Shown here in pieces: positions 15,849 to 23,317 of a stretch of 40,228 nucleotides of DNA. Origin of the DNA: Actinomycetes bacterium (GTDB lineage Bacteria; Actinomycetota; Actinomycetes; S36-B12; CAIYMF01); contig JAJXTD010000004.1 of the NCBI GenBank assembly GCA_021784035.1, positions 1 to 40,228 of the forward strand, given 5' to 3'. A model generated the notes under the pieces. It was given only the letters and a program-made list of their open reading frames with translations, ran no database searches and was not told the origin of the DNA. The translations under genes were made by a program, and so were the position numbers. The stretch's first letter is position 1. Every line of letters starts with the position of its first letter.

Positions 15849-16615
15849 GCGAGGGGGCGACGCAGGAGACCGGGCTGCGCGTGCTCGCCGTCGACGACGA
15901 GGCGCCGGCCCGGGCCGAGCTCGCCTACCTCCTCGCCCGCGACCCGCGCGTGACGACGGTCCTCACCGCTGCCGACGGCGCCGAGGCGCTGCGCACGCTC
16001 GAGACGACGCAGGTCGACGCCCTCTTCGTCGACATCCGCATGCCTGGCCTCGACGGCCTCGACCTGGCGCGCATCCTGCGCCGGTTCGCGACGCCGCCCG
16101 TGGTCGTGTTCGTGTCGGCGTACGACTCGCACGCGGTGGAGGCGTTCGACCTGCGCGCCGTCGACTACGTGATGAAGCCGGTGCGCGAGGAACGCATCAC
16201 CGAGGCGGTGCGCCGCGTGGTCGAGTCGCGCGGGCGCGTCCCGTCTGCCCCCACGGCGCCGGCACCCGAGGTCGACGACGAGACGATCGCGGTGGAGCTC
16301 GGCGGCGTGACGCGCTTCGTCAAACGGTCCGACGTCCGGTACGTCGAGGCGCACGGCGACTACGCGCGGCTCGTCACCGCCGACGGCCGACATCTCGTGC
16401 GCGTGTCGCTCGCGCACCTCGAGGCGGAGTGGGCCGCCGCGGGGTTCGTCCGCATCCACCGCCGCTGGCTCGTCGCGCTCCCCGCGATCGACGAGGTCCG
16501 CACCGACGGCGGCCGGATGAGCCTGCGCGTCGGCGACGCCGTCCTGCCGGTCTCCCGACGGCACACCCGCGAGCTGCGCGACCGGCTCGTGCGCAGCGCC
16601 CGCCCGGGACGGTGA
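15845..16615 (+). CDS. LytTR-family response regulator
   Basis: A 256-residue regulator. The receiver domain (about 11-125) has acidic residues DDE at 17-19, phospho-acceptor Asp63 in FVDIRMPG, and Lys in YVMKPV. A linker of about 30 residues leads to a LytTR DNA-binding domain at about 150-250 (RYVEAHGDYARL, FVRIHRRWLVAL). The GTG start at 15845 overlaps the kinase stop (GTGA). LytTR proteins bind phased direct repeats; three CGTCAC repeats with 11-base period lie downstream at 18527-18554 ahead of the YaaH gene and are a candidate target. Confidence 0.92.
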   Translation: MSEGATQETGLRVLAVDDEAPARAELAYLLARDPRVTTVLTAADGAEALRTLETTQVDALFVDIRMPGLDGLDLARILRRFATPPVVVFVSAYDSHAVEAFDLRAVDYVMKPVREERITEAVRRVVESRGRVPSAPTAPAPEVDDETIAVELGGVTRFVKRSDVRYVEAHGDYARLVTADGRHLVRVSLAHLEAEWAAAGFVRIHRRWLVALPAIDEVRTDGGRMSLRVGDAVLPVSRRHTRELRDRLVRSARPGR

Positions 16616-16624
16616 GCCGGAGCC

Positions 16625-17008
16625 GTGAGCACACCCGAGCGTCCGGCCCGGCGGGAGGCCGTGGTGCACCCGCGCACCGCCGCGGCGCGCACGGCCTCGC
16701 GCCGGGGCGTACGCCGCGACGTCCGCGACCAGACGGAGCTCGGCGTCACGATGCTCACGTCGCTGCGCCGTACGCAGCTCCGCCTCGCCGTCCTCGTCGT
16801 GCTCGGCGTGGGGGTGGTGGTCGTCGGCATCCCGCTGGTGTTCCTGGAGTTCCCCGCCGTCAGCCATGCGCGGGTCGGCGGCCTGGCGGTCGGCTGGATC
16901 ATCCTCGGCGTGCTCGTCTTCCCGGCGATCTGCGGGGCGGCCTTGGCCTACGTCCGCCACGCGGAGCGGAACGAGTCCGCGTTCGTCGACCTCGTCGAGC
17001 GGTCCTGA
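16625..17008 (+). CDS. Small two-helix membrane protein, DUF485-like symporter partner
   Basis: A 127-residue protein with a basic N-terminal half (about 1-50) and two hydrophobic segments (about 53-75 and 83-108). The size, topology and position directly before an SSS-family symporter match the small membrane partners (DUF485/DUF4212) often encoded with acetate symporters. The symporter GTG starts two bases after its stop, so the two are translated together. It may help assembly or regulation of the transporter; no catalytic motif is visible. Confidence 0.7.
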   Translation: MSTPERPARREAVVHPRTAAARTASRRGVRRDVRDQTELGVTMLTSLRRTQLRLAVLVVLGVGVVVVGIPLVFLEFPAVSHARVGGLAVGWIILGVLVFPAICGAALAYVRHAERNESAFVDLVERS

Positions 17009-17009
17009 C

Positions 17010-18512
17010 GTGACCGAGTCCTGGTGGCCCGTCCTGGCCGTCATCGCCGTCGTGGTCGTCACGTTCGTGATCGGCACGTTCGGGGTGCGCGTCTCGCGCA
17101 CGACGTCGGACTTCCTCGTCGCGTCGAGGTCGGTGACCCCTCTCGTCAACGCGTCCGCGATCAGCGGGGAGTACCTCTCGGCCGCCTCGTTCCTCGGCAT
17201 CGCGGGTCTCGTGCTGACCTACGGCGTCGACATGCTGTGGTTCCCCGTCGGCTACACCGTCGGGTACCTCGTCCTGCTCGTCCTCGTCGCCGCACCGCTG
17301 CGTCGCTCCGGCGCGTACACGCTGCCGGACTTCGCCGAGATGCGGCTCGGCTCCCAGCGGCTCCGGCTCATCGCGTCGGTCCTCGTCGTCCTCATCGGCT
17401 GGCTCTATCTGCTCCCTCAGTTCCAGGGTGCGGGGATCACCCTGCACGCGCTCACCGGGGCACCGTCGTGGGTCGGCGCCGTCGTCGTGGCCGTGGTCGT
17501 GGGCGTCACCGTGGCGACGGGCGGGATGCGCTCGATCACGAGCGTGCAGGCGTTCCAGTACTGGCTCAAGCTCGCAGCCATCTCGATCCCGGCGGTGCTC
17601 CTCGTCGGCGCGTGGTTCCGCCACGGCGCACCGGTCTTCGCCGCGGGCGACTGGGGCACGCCGCTGTCCGGCTACGGCGGTCGCGACTACCCGGTCTACA
17701 AGACGTACTCGATCGTGCTGGCGACGTTCCTCGGGACGATGGGCCTGCCGCACGTCCTGGTGCGCTTCTACACCAACCCCGACGGCCGGGCGACGCGGCG
17801 CACGACGCTCGTGGTCCTGGGGCTGCTCAGCGCGTTCTACGTCTTCCCGCCCGTCTTCGGGGCGCTGGGTCGCGTCTACACGCCCGAGCTCGCCGGTACG
17901 CCGGCCGCGGACACGGTCGTGCTCCTCCTGCCCGGGCGGGTGTTCGGCGGGTGGTGGGGCGAGGCGCTGTCGTCGCTCGTGGCCGCCGGCGCGTTCGCGG
18001 CGTTCCTGTCCACGGCGAGCGGTCTCTCGGTGTCCATCGCGGGAGTGCTGTCGCACGACCTGCTCGGACGGACGCGGCGCTTCGGCGACGGGGTGCGCCG
18101 GTTCCGGATCGGCACGCTCGTGGCGGTGGTGGTGCCCTTCCTGCTCGCCCTGGTCGCCGGACAGCTCGACCTCGCGCAGACCGTCACGCTGGCGTTCGCC
18201 GTCGCGGCGTCGACGTTCTGCCCGCTGCTCGTCCTGGGCATCTGGTGGCCGCGTCTCACGGTCCGGGGCGCGAGCGCCGCTCTGGTCGTCGGCGGCGGAT
18301 CCGCCCTCGGCGCCGTCGCCCTGGTCCTGGCCGCAGGGCCCTTCACCGGGTTCGTCGGCGCCCTGCTCGACCAGCCCGCTGCGTGGACCGTGCCACTCGC
18401 CTTCGGCACGGCCGTCGTCGTCTCGCTGCGGACCCGGGACCGCGTGCCGCGTGCCACCTCGGCGGCGATGGTGCGCCTGCACGCGCCCGACGAGCTCGAC
18501 CTCCGGCGCTGA
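17010..18512 (+). CDS. Sodium:solute symporter (SSS), cation/monocarboxylate type
   Basis: A 500-residue protein with about 13 membrane segments. SSS-family features include the RSVTPLVNASAISGEYLSAA region (about 42-61), typical of ActP/MctC-like acetate-pyruvate-propionate symporters, GFGGMRS-like VATGGMRSI, and LPHVLVRFYTNPDGRATRRT. It probably imports acetate or related monocarboxylates with a cation. It sits at the end of the kinase-regulator operon and just before a second acetate transporter and Acs, which supports the substrate guess. It starts at GTG 17010. Confidence 0.88.
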   Translation: MTESWWPVLAVIAVVVVTFVIGTFGVRVSRTTSDFLVASRSVTPLVNASAISGEYLSAASFLGIAGLVLTYGVDMLWFPVGYTVGYLVLLVLVAAPLRRSGAYTLPDFAEMRLGSQRLRLIASVLVVLIGWLYLLPQFQGAGITLHALTGAPSWVGAVVVAVVVGVTVATGGMRSITSVQAFQYWLKLAAISIPAVLLVGAWFRHGAPVFAAGDWGTPLSGYGGRDYPVYKTYSIVLATFLGTMGLPHVLVRFYTNPDGRATRRTTLVVLGLLSAFYVFPPVFGALGRVYTPELAGTPAADTVVLLLPGRVFGGWWGEALSSLVAAGAFAAFLSTASGLSVSIAGVLSHDLLGRTRRFGDGVRRFRIGTLVAVVVPFLLALVAGQLDLAQTVTLAFAVAASTFCPLLVLGIWWPRLTVRGASAALVVGGGSALGAVALVLAAGPFTGFVGALLDQPAAWTVPLAFGTAVVVSLRTRDRVPRATSAAMVRLHAPDELDLRR

Positions 18513-18526
18513 CCTCCGGTCCTCGC

Positions 18527-18554
18527 CGTCACCTCGTCGTCACACCGCCGTCAC
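18527..18554 (+). promoter_or_regulatory. Three phased direct repeats (CGTCAC), candidate LytTR sites
   Basis: CGTCAC begins at 18527, 18538 and 18549, an exact 11-base period with 5-base spacers, placing all copies on one DNA face. They lie between the symporter stop and the YaaH gene, about 195-220 bases before its ATG. LytTR regulators often bind such in-phase direct repeats; the assignment to the regulator encoded upstream is inference. Confidence 0.4.
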
Positions 18555-18698
18555 GCAGGAACGGGTGGCCGACCGCCCGGCGCCCGCGGCCGACCGTTCG
18601 GCGCAGCACGACCGACCGACGAGGGCCGTCCGTCGCCGGTCCCCGTCCGTGCGGCGCATGCCCGGCGTCACCCGCTGCCGCCGCCGCTGACGCGCCCC

Positions 18699-18716
18699 TA
18701 ACGTGACGCGCGTCAC
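18699..18716 (+). promoter_or_regulatory. Crp-like palindrome with -10 hexamer before the YaaH gene
   Basis: GTGACGCGCGTCAC (18703-18716) is a perfect 14-base palindrome fitting the GTGA-N6-TCAC core of Crp/GlxR sites. It partly overlaps a possible -10, TAACGT (18699-18704), and lies 31 bases before the ATG. A Crp homologue is encoded at 29738 in this window. A site over the start point would suggest repression, but the promoter position is not certain. Confidence 0.5.
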
Positions 18717-18747
18717 CCCACCCGGCCCCGAGCACGGAGGACCGACC

Positions 18748-19371
18748 ATGGCAACCGCCGTCGACCAAGCCCCCACCAGGAACTCCGCGCCCGCACCTGC
18801 GGCCGACGCGGCCCCCATCGCCGACCCGGGCCCGCTGGGCCTCGCGGCGTTCGCCCTCACCACCTTCGTCCTGAGCACCTTCAACGCCGGCATCCTGCCC
18901 AAGACGGTCGAGGCCGTCGTCCTGCCGCTCGCGCTCTTCTACGGCGGGTTCGCGCAGGTGCTCGCCGGCATGTGGGAGTTCAAGAAGGGCAACACGTTCG
19001 GTGCGCTCGCGTTCACGTCGTACGGCGCCTTCTGGCTGTCGTTCGCCGCGCTCGTCAAGTTCGTCGCGGGCGACCTCCCGGCCGCCGACGCGGAGAAGGG
19101 CATCGGAGTCTTCCTCCTCGCCTGGACCATCTTCACGCTGTACATGACGCTCGCCTCGCTGCGCACCAGCGGGATCCTCATCGCGGTGTTCGTGACCCTG
19201 TCCATCACGTTCATCGCCCTCACCGTCGGCGCCTTCGCCGGCAACTCCTCGATCAGCACGCTCGGTGGCTACCTCGGCCTGCTCACCGCACTCGAGGCGT
19301 GGTACGCCTCGGCCGCGGGCGTCACGGCCTCGACCTTCGGGCGCCCGGTCCTCCCCACCTGGGCGCGCTGA
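18748..19371 (+). CDS. GPR1/FUN34/YaaH-family acetate transporter
   Basis: A 207-residue protein with six hydrophobic segments. After an Ala/Pro-rich N-terminus it has DPGPLGLAAFALTTFVLS (about 27-44), the NPAPLGL-type family signature, and FYGGFAQVLAGMWEF (about 65-79). The family (SatP in E. coli) forms acetate/succinate channels or proton symporters in the inner membrane. The ATG at 18748 has GGAGG 7 bases upstream. It lies between the SSS symporter and acetyl-CoA synthetase genes, consistent with acetate uptake, and carries a Crp-like site and phased repeats upstream. Confidence 0.93.
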   Translation: MATAVDQAPTRNSAPAPAADAAPIADPGPLGLAAFALTTFVLSTFNAGILPKTVEAVVLPLALFYGGFAQVLAGMWEFKKGNTFGALAFTSYGAFWLSFAALVKFVAGDLPAADAEKGIGVFLLAWTIFTLYMTLASLRTSGILIAVFVTLSITFIALTVGAFAGNSSISTLGGYLGLLTALEAWYASAAGVTASTFGRPVLPTWAR

Positions 19372-19390
19372 TCCCAGACGGACGCCCCAC

Positions 19391-19422
19391 GCCCCGGACC
19401 CGACCTCACGCGGGTCCGGGGC
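19391..19422 (+). terminator. Terminator after the YaaH gene
   Basis: GCCCCGGACCCG (19391-19402) and CGGGTCCGGGGC (19411-19422) form a perfect 12-bp stem with an 8-base loop, 20 bases after the stop. It separates the transporter from acsA. Confidence 0.8.
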
Positions 19423-19522
19423 GGTCCGCTCCGCTCTTGCCCTGTCCCGACCACCCCTGGTGAGGTAGACAGTGACGACCACGACCCCCGCCACCCCGAA
19501 CGAGTCACCCACGAGGAGCGAC

Positions 19523-21475
19523 GTGAGCCACGACGCCATCGAGAACCTCTCGCGCGAGGACCGCGCCTTCCCGCCGTCCGCGGAGTTCGCCGCGCAGGCG
19601 AACGCCACGGCGGCGCTCTACGACGCGGCCGCGGCAGACCGGATCGCGTTCTGGGAGGAGCAGGCCCGGGGGCTGCAGTGGGAGAAGCCGTGGCACACGG
19701 CGCTGGACTGGTCGGGGGCGCCGTTCGCCAAGTGGTTCGACGGCGGGAAGCTCAACGTCGCAGTCAACTGCGTCGACCGGCACGTGGCCGCGGGGCACGG
19801 CGCGCAGGTGGCGTACCACTTCGAGGGCGAGCCCGGCGACTCCCGCGACATCACCTACGCCGAGCTGCTCACCGAGGTGTGCCGCGCGGCGAACGCGCTC
19901 GAGTCCCTGGGCGTGCGCGCCGGCGACCGCGTCGCGATCTACCTGCCGATGATCCCGGAGGCCGCCGTCGCCATGCTGGCGTGCGCGCGCATCGGCGCGG
20001 TGCACTCCGTGGTGTTCGGCGGGTTCTCGGCCGAGGCCCTGCGCTCGCGCATCGAGGACGCCCAGGCCGTGCTCGTCATCACCAGCGACGGCGGGCACCG
20101 CAAGGGCAAGCCGATGGCGCTCAAGCCCGCGGTCGACGAGGCCGTCGCGGCGTCGCCGTCGGTCCGCAACGTCCTCGTGGTCAAGCGCACCGGCCAGGAC
20201 GTCGAGTGGACCGACAAGGACCTGTGGTGGCACGACGTCGTGGACGCCCAGCCGGACACGCACGAGGCGGCGTCGTTCGACGCCGAGCACCCGCTGTTCA
20301 TCCTCTACACGTCGGGCACGACGGGTAAGCCCAAGGGCATCCTGCACACCACCGGCGGCTACCTGACCCAGGTCACGTACACGCACCGCACCGTCTTCGA
20401 CCTCAAGCCCGACACCGACGTCTTCTGGTGTACCGCCGACATCGGCTGGGTCACGGGCCACTCCTACGTCGTGTACGGCCCGCTCGCGAACCGTGCCACG
20501 TCGCTGATGTACGAGGGCACCCCGGACACCCCGCACAACGGCCGCTGGTGGGAGCTGGTCGAGAAGTACCGCGTCTCGATCCTCTACACCGCACCCACCG
20601 CGATCCGCACGTTCATGAAGTGGGGCGAGGACATCCCCGCGCGCTTCGACATGTCCTCGCTGCGCGTCCTGGGCTCGGTCGGCGAGCCGATCAACCCCGA
20701 GGCGTGGATGTGGTACCGCCGTGTCATCGGCGGGGAGCGCTGCCCCATCGTCGACACGTGGTGGCAGACCGAGACCGGCGGGATCATGATCAGCCCGCTG
20801 CCCGGCGTCACCGAGACCAAGCCGGGCTCGGCGATGACGGCGCTGCCCGGCATCGGCGCGCAGGTCGTCGACGACGAGGCTCGTCCGGTCGGCAACGGCG
20901 GCGGCGGCTACCTCGTGCTCACCGAGCCGTGGCCTGCCATGCTGCGCGGGATCTGGGGCGACAACCAGCGCTACGTCGACACGTACTGGTCGCGCTGGAA
21001 CGGCCTCTACTTCGCCGGCGACGGCGCGAAGCTCGACGAGGACGGCGCGATCTGGCTGCTCGGCCGCGTCGACGACGTCATGAACGTCTCCGGCCACCGC
21101 ATCTCCACCACCGAGGTCGAGTCCGCCCTCGTGTCGCACCCGTCCGTGGCCGAGTCGGCCGTCGTCGGGGCGAGCGACGACATGACCGGTCAGGGCATCG
21201 TCGCCTTCGTCATCCTCCGCGAGGGCGTCGACCCGGGCGAGAACGTCGTGGCCGATCTGCGCAACCACGTCGCGCACGAGATCGGCCCGATCGCCAAGCC
21301 GCGGCAGATCCTGCTCGTCGCCGAGCTGCCCAAGACCCGCTCGGGCAAGATCATGCGCCGGCTGCTCCGCGACATCGCCGAGCACCGCGAGATCGGCGAC
21401 GTCACCACCCTCGCCGACGCCAACGTCATGACCCTCATCGGCCAGGGCCTCGACAGCGCCAACGCCGAGGACTGA
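19523..21475 (+). CDS. acsA: Acetyl-CoA synthetase
   Basis: A 650-residue AMP-forming acetate-CoA ligase. The P-loop YTSGTTGKPKG lies at about 261-271, WWQTETGG near 413, and the C-terminal PKTRSGKIMRR holds the Lys acetylated in regulated Acs enzymes. It converts acetate, ATP and CoA to acetyl-CoA in the cytoplasm. I take GTG 19523 as start: AGGAG lies 5 bases upstream and VSHDAIENLSREDRAF matches the usual Acs N-terminus. GTG 19472, in frame, would add 17 residues of low complexity. A hairpin between the YaaH gene and acsA suggests a separate promoter. Confidence 0.96.
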   Translation: MSHDAIENLSREDRAFPPSAEFAAQANATAALYDAAAADRIAFWEEQARGLQWEKPWHTALDWSGAPFAKWFDGGKLNVAVNCVDRHVAAGHGAQVAYHFEGEPGDSRDITYAELLTEVCRAANALESLGVRAGDRVAIYLPMIPEAAVAMLACARIGAVHSVVFGGFSAEALRSRIEDAQAVLVITSDGGHRKGKPMALKPAVDEAVAASPSVRNVLVVKRTGQDVEWTDKDLWWHDVVDAQPDTHEAASFDAEHPLFILYTSGTTGKPKGILHTTGGYLTQVTYTHRTVFDLKPDTDVFWCTADIGWVTGHSYVVYGPLANRATSLMYEGTPDTPHNGRWWELVEKYRVSILYTAPTAIRTFMKWGEDIPARFDMSSLRVLGSVGEPINPEAWMWYRRVIGGERCPIVDTWWQTETGGIMISPLPGVTETKPGSAMTALPGIGAQVVDDEARPVGNGGGGYLVLTEPWPAMLRGIWGDNQRYVDTYWSRWNGLYFAGDGAKLDEDGAIWLLGRVDDVMNVSGHRISTTEVESALVSHPSVAESAVVGASDDMTGQGIVAFVILREGVDPGENVVADLRNHVAHEIGPIAKPRQILLVAELPKTRSGKIMRRLLRDIAEHREIGDVTTLADANVMTLIGQGLDSANAED

Positions 21476-21486
21476 CCCTCCCCTCT

Positions 21487-21530
21487 CCGCAGGGATGTGT
21501 CGCAGGACGTCCTGGGGCACATTCCTGCGG
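21487..21530. repeat. Nested palindrome between acsA and nhaA
   Basis: Outer arms CCGCAGGGATGTG (21487-21499) and CACATTCCTGCGG (21518-21530) match at 12 of 13 positions, the last being a G-U pair in RNA. The inner CAGGACGTCCTG (21503-21514) is a perfect palindrome. It begins 12 bases after the acsA stop and ends 8 bases before the nhaA -10. It could terminate acsA or be a dispersed element or operator. Confidence 0.6.
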
Positions 21531-21537
21531 ATGTCGG

Positions 21538-21550
21538 TAGGTTGGCTGGG
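21538..21550 (+). promoter_or_regulatory. Leaderless promoter of nhaA
   Basis: TAGGTT (21538-21543), 7 bases, then GTG at 21551. This fixes the nhaA start; an upstream ATG would lie in the palindrome. Confidence 0.55.
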
Positions 21551-22864
21551 GTGAGTCGGTCGGGCGGGGACGAGCCGAGGCTGGTGTTCGAGCGGCTCCC
21601 GCTGGCCGAGCGCTCACGGCTGCTCGAGGCACTGCGCGAGGAGACCGTCGGCGGCGCGCTGCTGCTGGGCGCCGCGGTCCTCGCGCTCGCGTGGGCCAAC
21701 TCCCCGTGGCGCGGGTCCTACCACTCGCTCGCGGCCCTCGAGGTCGGCCCGGAGTCGCTGCACCTGCACCTGTCCCTCGCGACCTGGGCGGCGGACGGCC
21801 TGCTGGCGGTGTTCTTCTTCGTGGCCGGTCTCGAGCTCAAGCACGAGCTCGTCGTCGGGACGCTGAGCAGGGCCTCGCAGGCCGTCGTCCCCATCGTCGC
21901 CGCGCTGTCGGGCATGGTGGTCCCGGCGCTGCTGTACGTCGGCACCGTGCACGCCCTCGGCGACGCCGACGCCGCCGTCGGGTGGGGCATCCCGATGGCG
22001 ACGGACATCGCCTTCGCCCTCGCCGTCCTCGCCGTCATGGGCGCGAAGCTGCCGGTGGCGCTGCGCGCGTTCCTGCTCACCCTTGCCGTCGTCGACGACC
22101 TCGGCGCGATCCTCGTCATCGCCGTGTTCTACGGCCACGGGTTCTCGCCGGTGCCGTTCGCCCTCGCGATCGCGGGTCTCGCGGCGTACTGGGTCCTCCA
22201 GCGGCTCCGCGTCGACTCGTGGCTCGTGCTCGTCCCGCTGGCCCTCGTCGTGTGGGGGCTCATGCACGCGAGCGGAGTCCACGCCACCGTCGCCGGCGTC
22301 GCGCTCGGGCTGCTCACCCGCGTTCGTCCCGACCCGGGCGAGGCACACGCCCCGGTGGACCGCTTCGAGCACGCCGTGCGCCCGCTGTCGGCCGGCGTGT
22401 GCGTCCCGCTCTTCGCGTTCTTCTCCGCCGGAGTCACGTTCATCGGGCTCGGCGGGTCCGCGGTCACCGAGCCGGTCGCGGTGGCCGTCGTCGTGGGGCT
22501 CGTCGTCGGCAAGCCCCTCGGCGTCTACGGCGGCGCCCGGATCGTCGCCCGGTTCACCCGGGCCTCGCTGTCGAGCTCATTGCGCTGGGCCGACGTCCTC
22601 GCCGTCGGGATCCTCGGTGGCATCGGCTTCACCGTGTCGCTGCTCATCGACGAGCTGGCGTTCACCGACGACCCCGGGCGCACGACGGCGGCGAAGATCG
22701 GCGTCCTGCTCGCCTCGGTCCTCGCGGCCCTGCTCGCCTCGGTGGCGCTCACCATCCGCCGGCGGGCCTACGCCGCCCTGGCGGAGGTGGAGGAGCGCGA
22801 CGACGACGGCGACGGGGTGCCCGACGTGTACGGCTCCGACGCCAACTCGCCCGGCAGTCGATAG
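21551..22864 (+). CDS. nhaA: Na+/H+ antiporter NhaA
   Basis: A 437-residue NhaA-family antiporter with about 12 membrane segments. The paired Asp motif appears in LAVVDDLGAILVIAVFY (about 178-194), and GIPMATDIAFALAVLAVMG is also typical. It exports Na+ in exchange for H+, giving pH and sodium tolerance. The C-terminal tail ends EERDDDGDGVPDVYGSD, an Asp-rich loop like calcium-binding DxDxDG motifs; similar tails occur, as I recall, in other actinobacterial NhaA. The next gene follows by 46 bases. Confidence 0.95.
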   Translation: MSRSGGDEPRLVFERLPLAERSRLLEALREETVGGALLLGAAVLALAWANSPWRGSYHSLAALEVGPESLHLHLSLATWAADGLLAVFFFVAGLELKHELVVGTLSRASQAVVPIVAALSGMVVPALLYVGTVHALGDADAAVGWGIPMATDIAFALAVLAVMGAKLPVALRAFLLTLAVVDDLGAILVIAVFYGHGFSPVPFALAIAGLAAYWVLQRLRVDSWLVLVPLALVVWGLMHASGVHATVAGVALGLLTRVRPDPGEAHAPVDRFEHAVRPLSAGVCVPLFAFFSAGVTFIGLGGSAVTEPVAVAVVVGLVVGKPLGVYGGARIVARFTRASLSSSLRWADVLAVGILGGIGFTVSLLIDELAFTDDPGRTTAAKIGVLLASVLAALLASVALTIRRRAYAALAEVEERDDDGDGVPDVYGSDANSPGSR

Positions 22865-22910
22865 CCTCTACGAACGGTCCCAGGGTGGGACGGCAGGGAG
22901 GTCCGTCGTC

Positions 22911-23306
22911 GTGAGCGAGCAGCAGTCCCTCGGCTCCCTGGTGAAGGGCGTCGCCGAGGACGTCTCCACCCTCGTGCGCGGCGAGATCGAGCTGGCCAAG
23001 ACCGAGATCCGCGAGAGCGCGAAGACGGCCGCGAGCGGCGGCGCGCTGCTGGCCGTGGCCGGCGTGACCGCCTTCCTCGGCGTCATCTTCCTGCTGCTCA
23101 CGCTCGCCTGGGTGCTCGTGCAGCTCGGCCTCCCGATCTGGGCCGGCTTCGGCATCGTGACGCTGCTGCTCGTCCTCGTCGCGGTCGTCCTGTTCGTCGT
23201 GGGCCGCAAGCGGCTGGCGTCGGTCAAGGGCCCGGAGCGCTCCGCGGCGTCGATCGCCAAGACCAAGGCGGTCCTCGCGCGCCGGCCCGCCGACGACCTC
23301 GGGTAG
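22911..23306 (+). CDS. Phage holin family / DUF1469-like small membrane protein
   Basis: A 131-residue protein. The first 40 residues are an amphipathic helix (LVKGVAEDVSTLVRGEIELA) typical of the actinobacterial 'phage holin' superfamily, followed by two membrane helices (about 42-72 and 75-97) and a basic tail. It starts at GTG 22911, with GGAGG 10 bases upstream. It matches Rv3669 by position before the EphE-like gene. Despite the family name there is no phage context; the function is unknown, probably envelope-related. Confidence 0.8.
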   Translation: MSEQQSLGSLVKGVAEDVSTLVRGEIELAKTEIRESAKTAASGGALLAVAGVTAFLGVIFLLLTLAWVLVQLGLPIWAGFGIVTLLLVLVAVVLFVVGRKRLASVKGPERSAASIAKTKAVLARRPADDLG

Positions 23307-23317
23307 GTCCGCGCACC

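Noticed and set aside
19472-19522. Upstream GTG as acsA start
   Set aside because: It would add a Thr/Pro-rich stretch not found in Acs; the GTG at 19523 has a better ribosome binding site and the family N-terminus.
22911-23306. Prophage holin
   Set aside because: No other phage gene is present; the family is a common chromosomal actinobacterial membrane protein at this locus.
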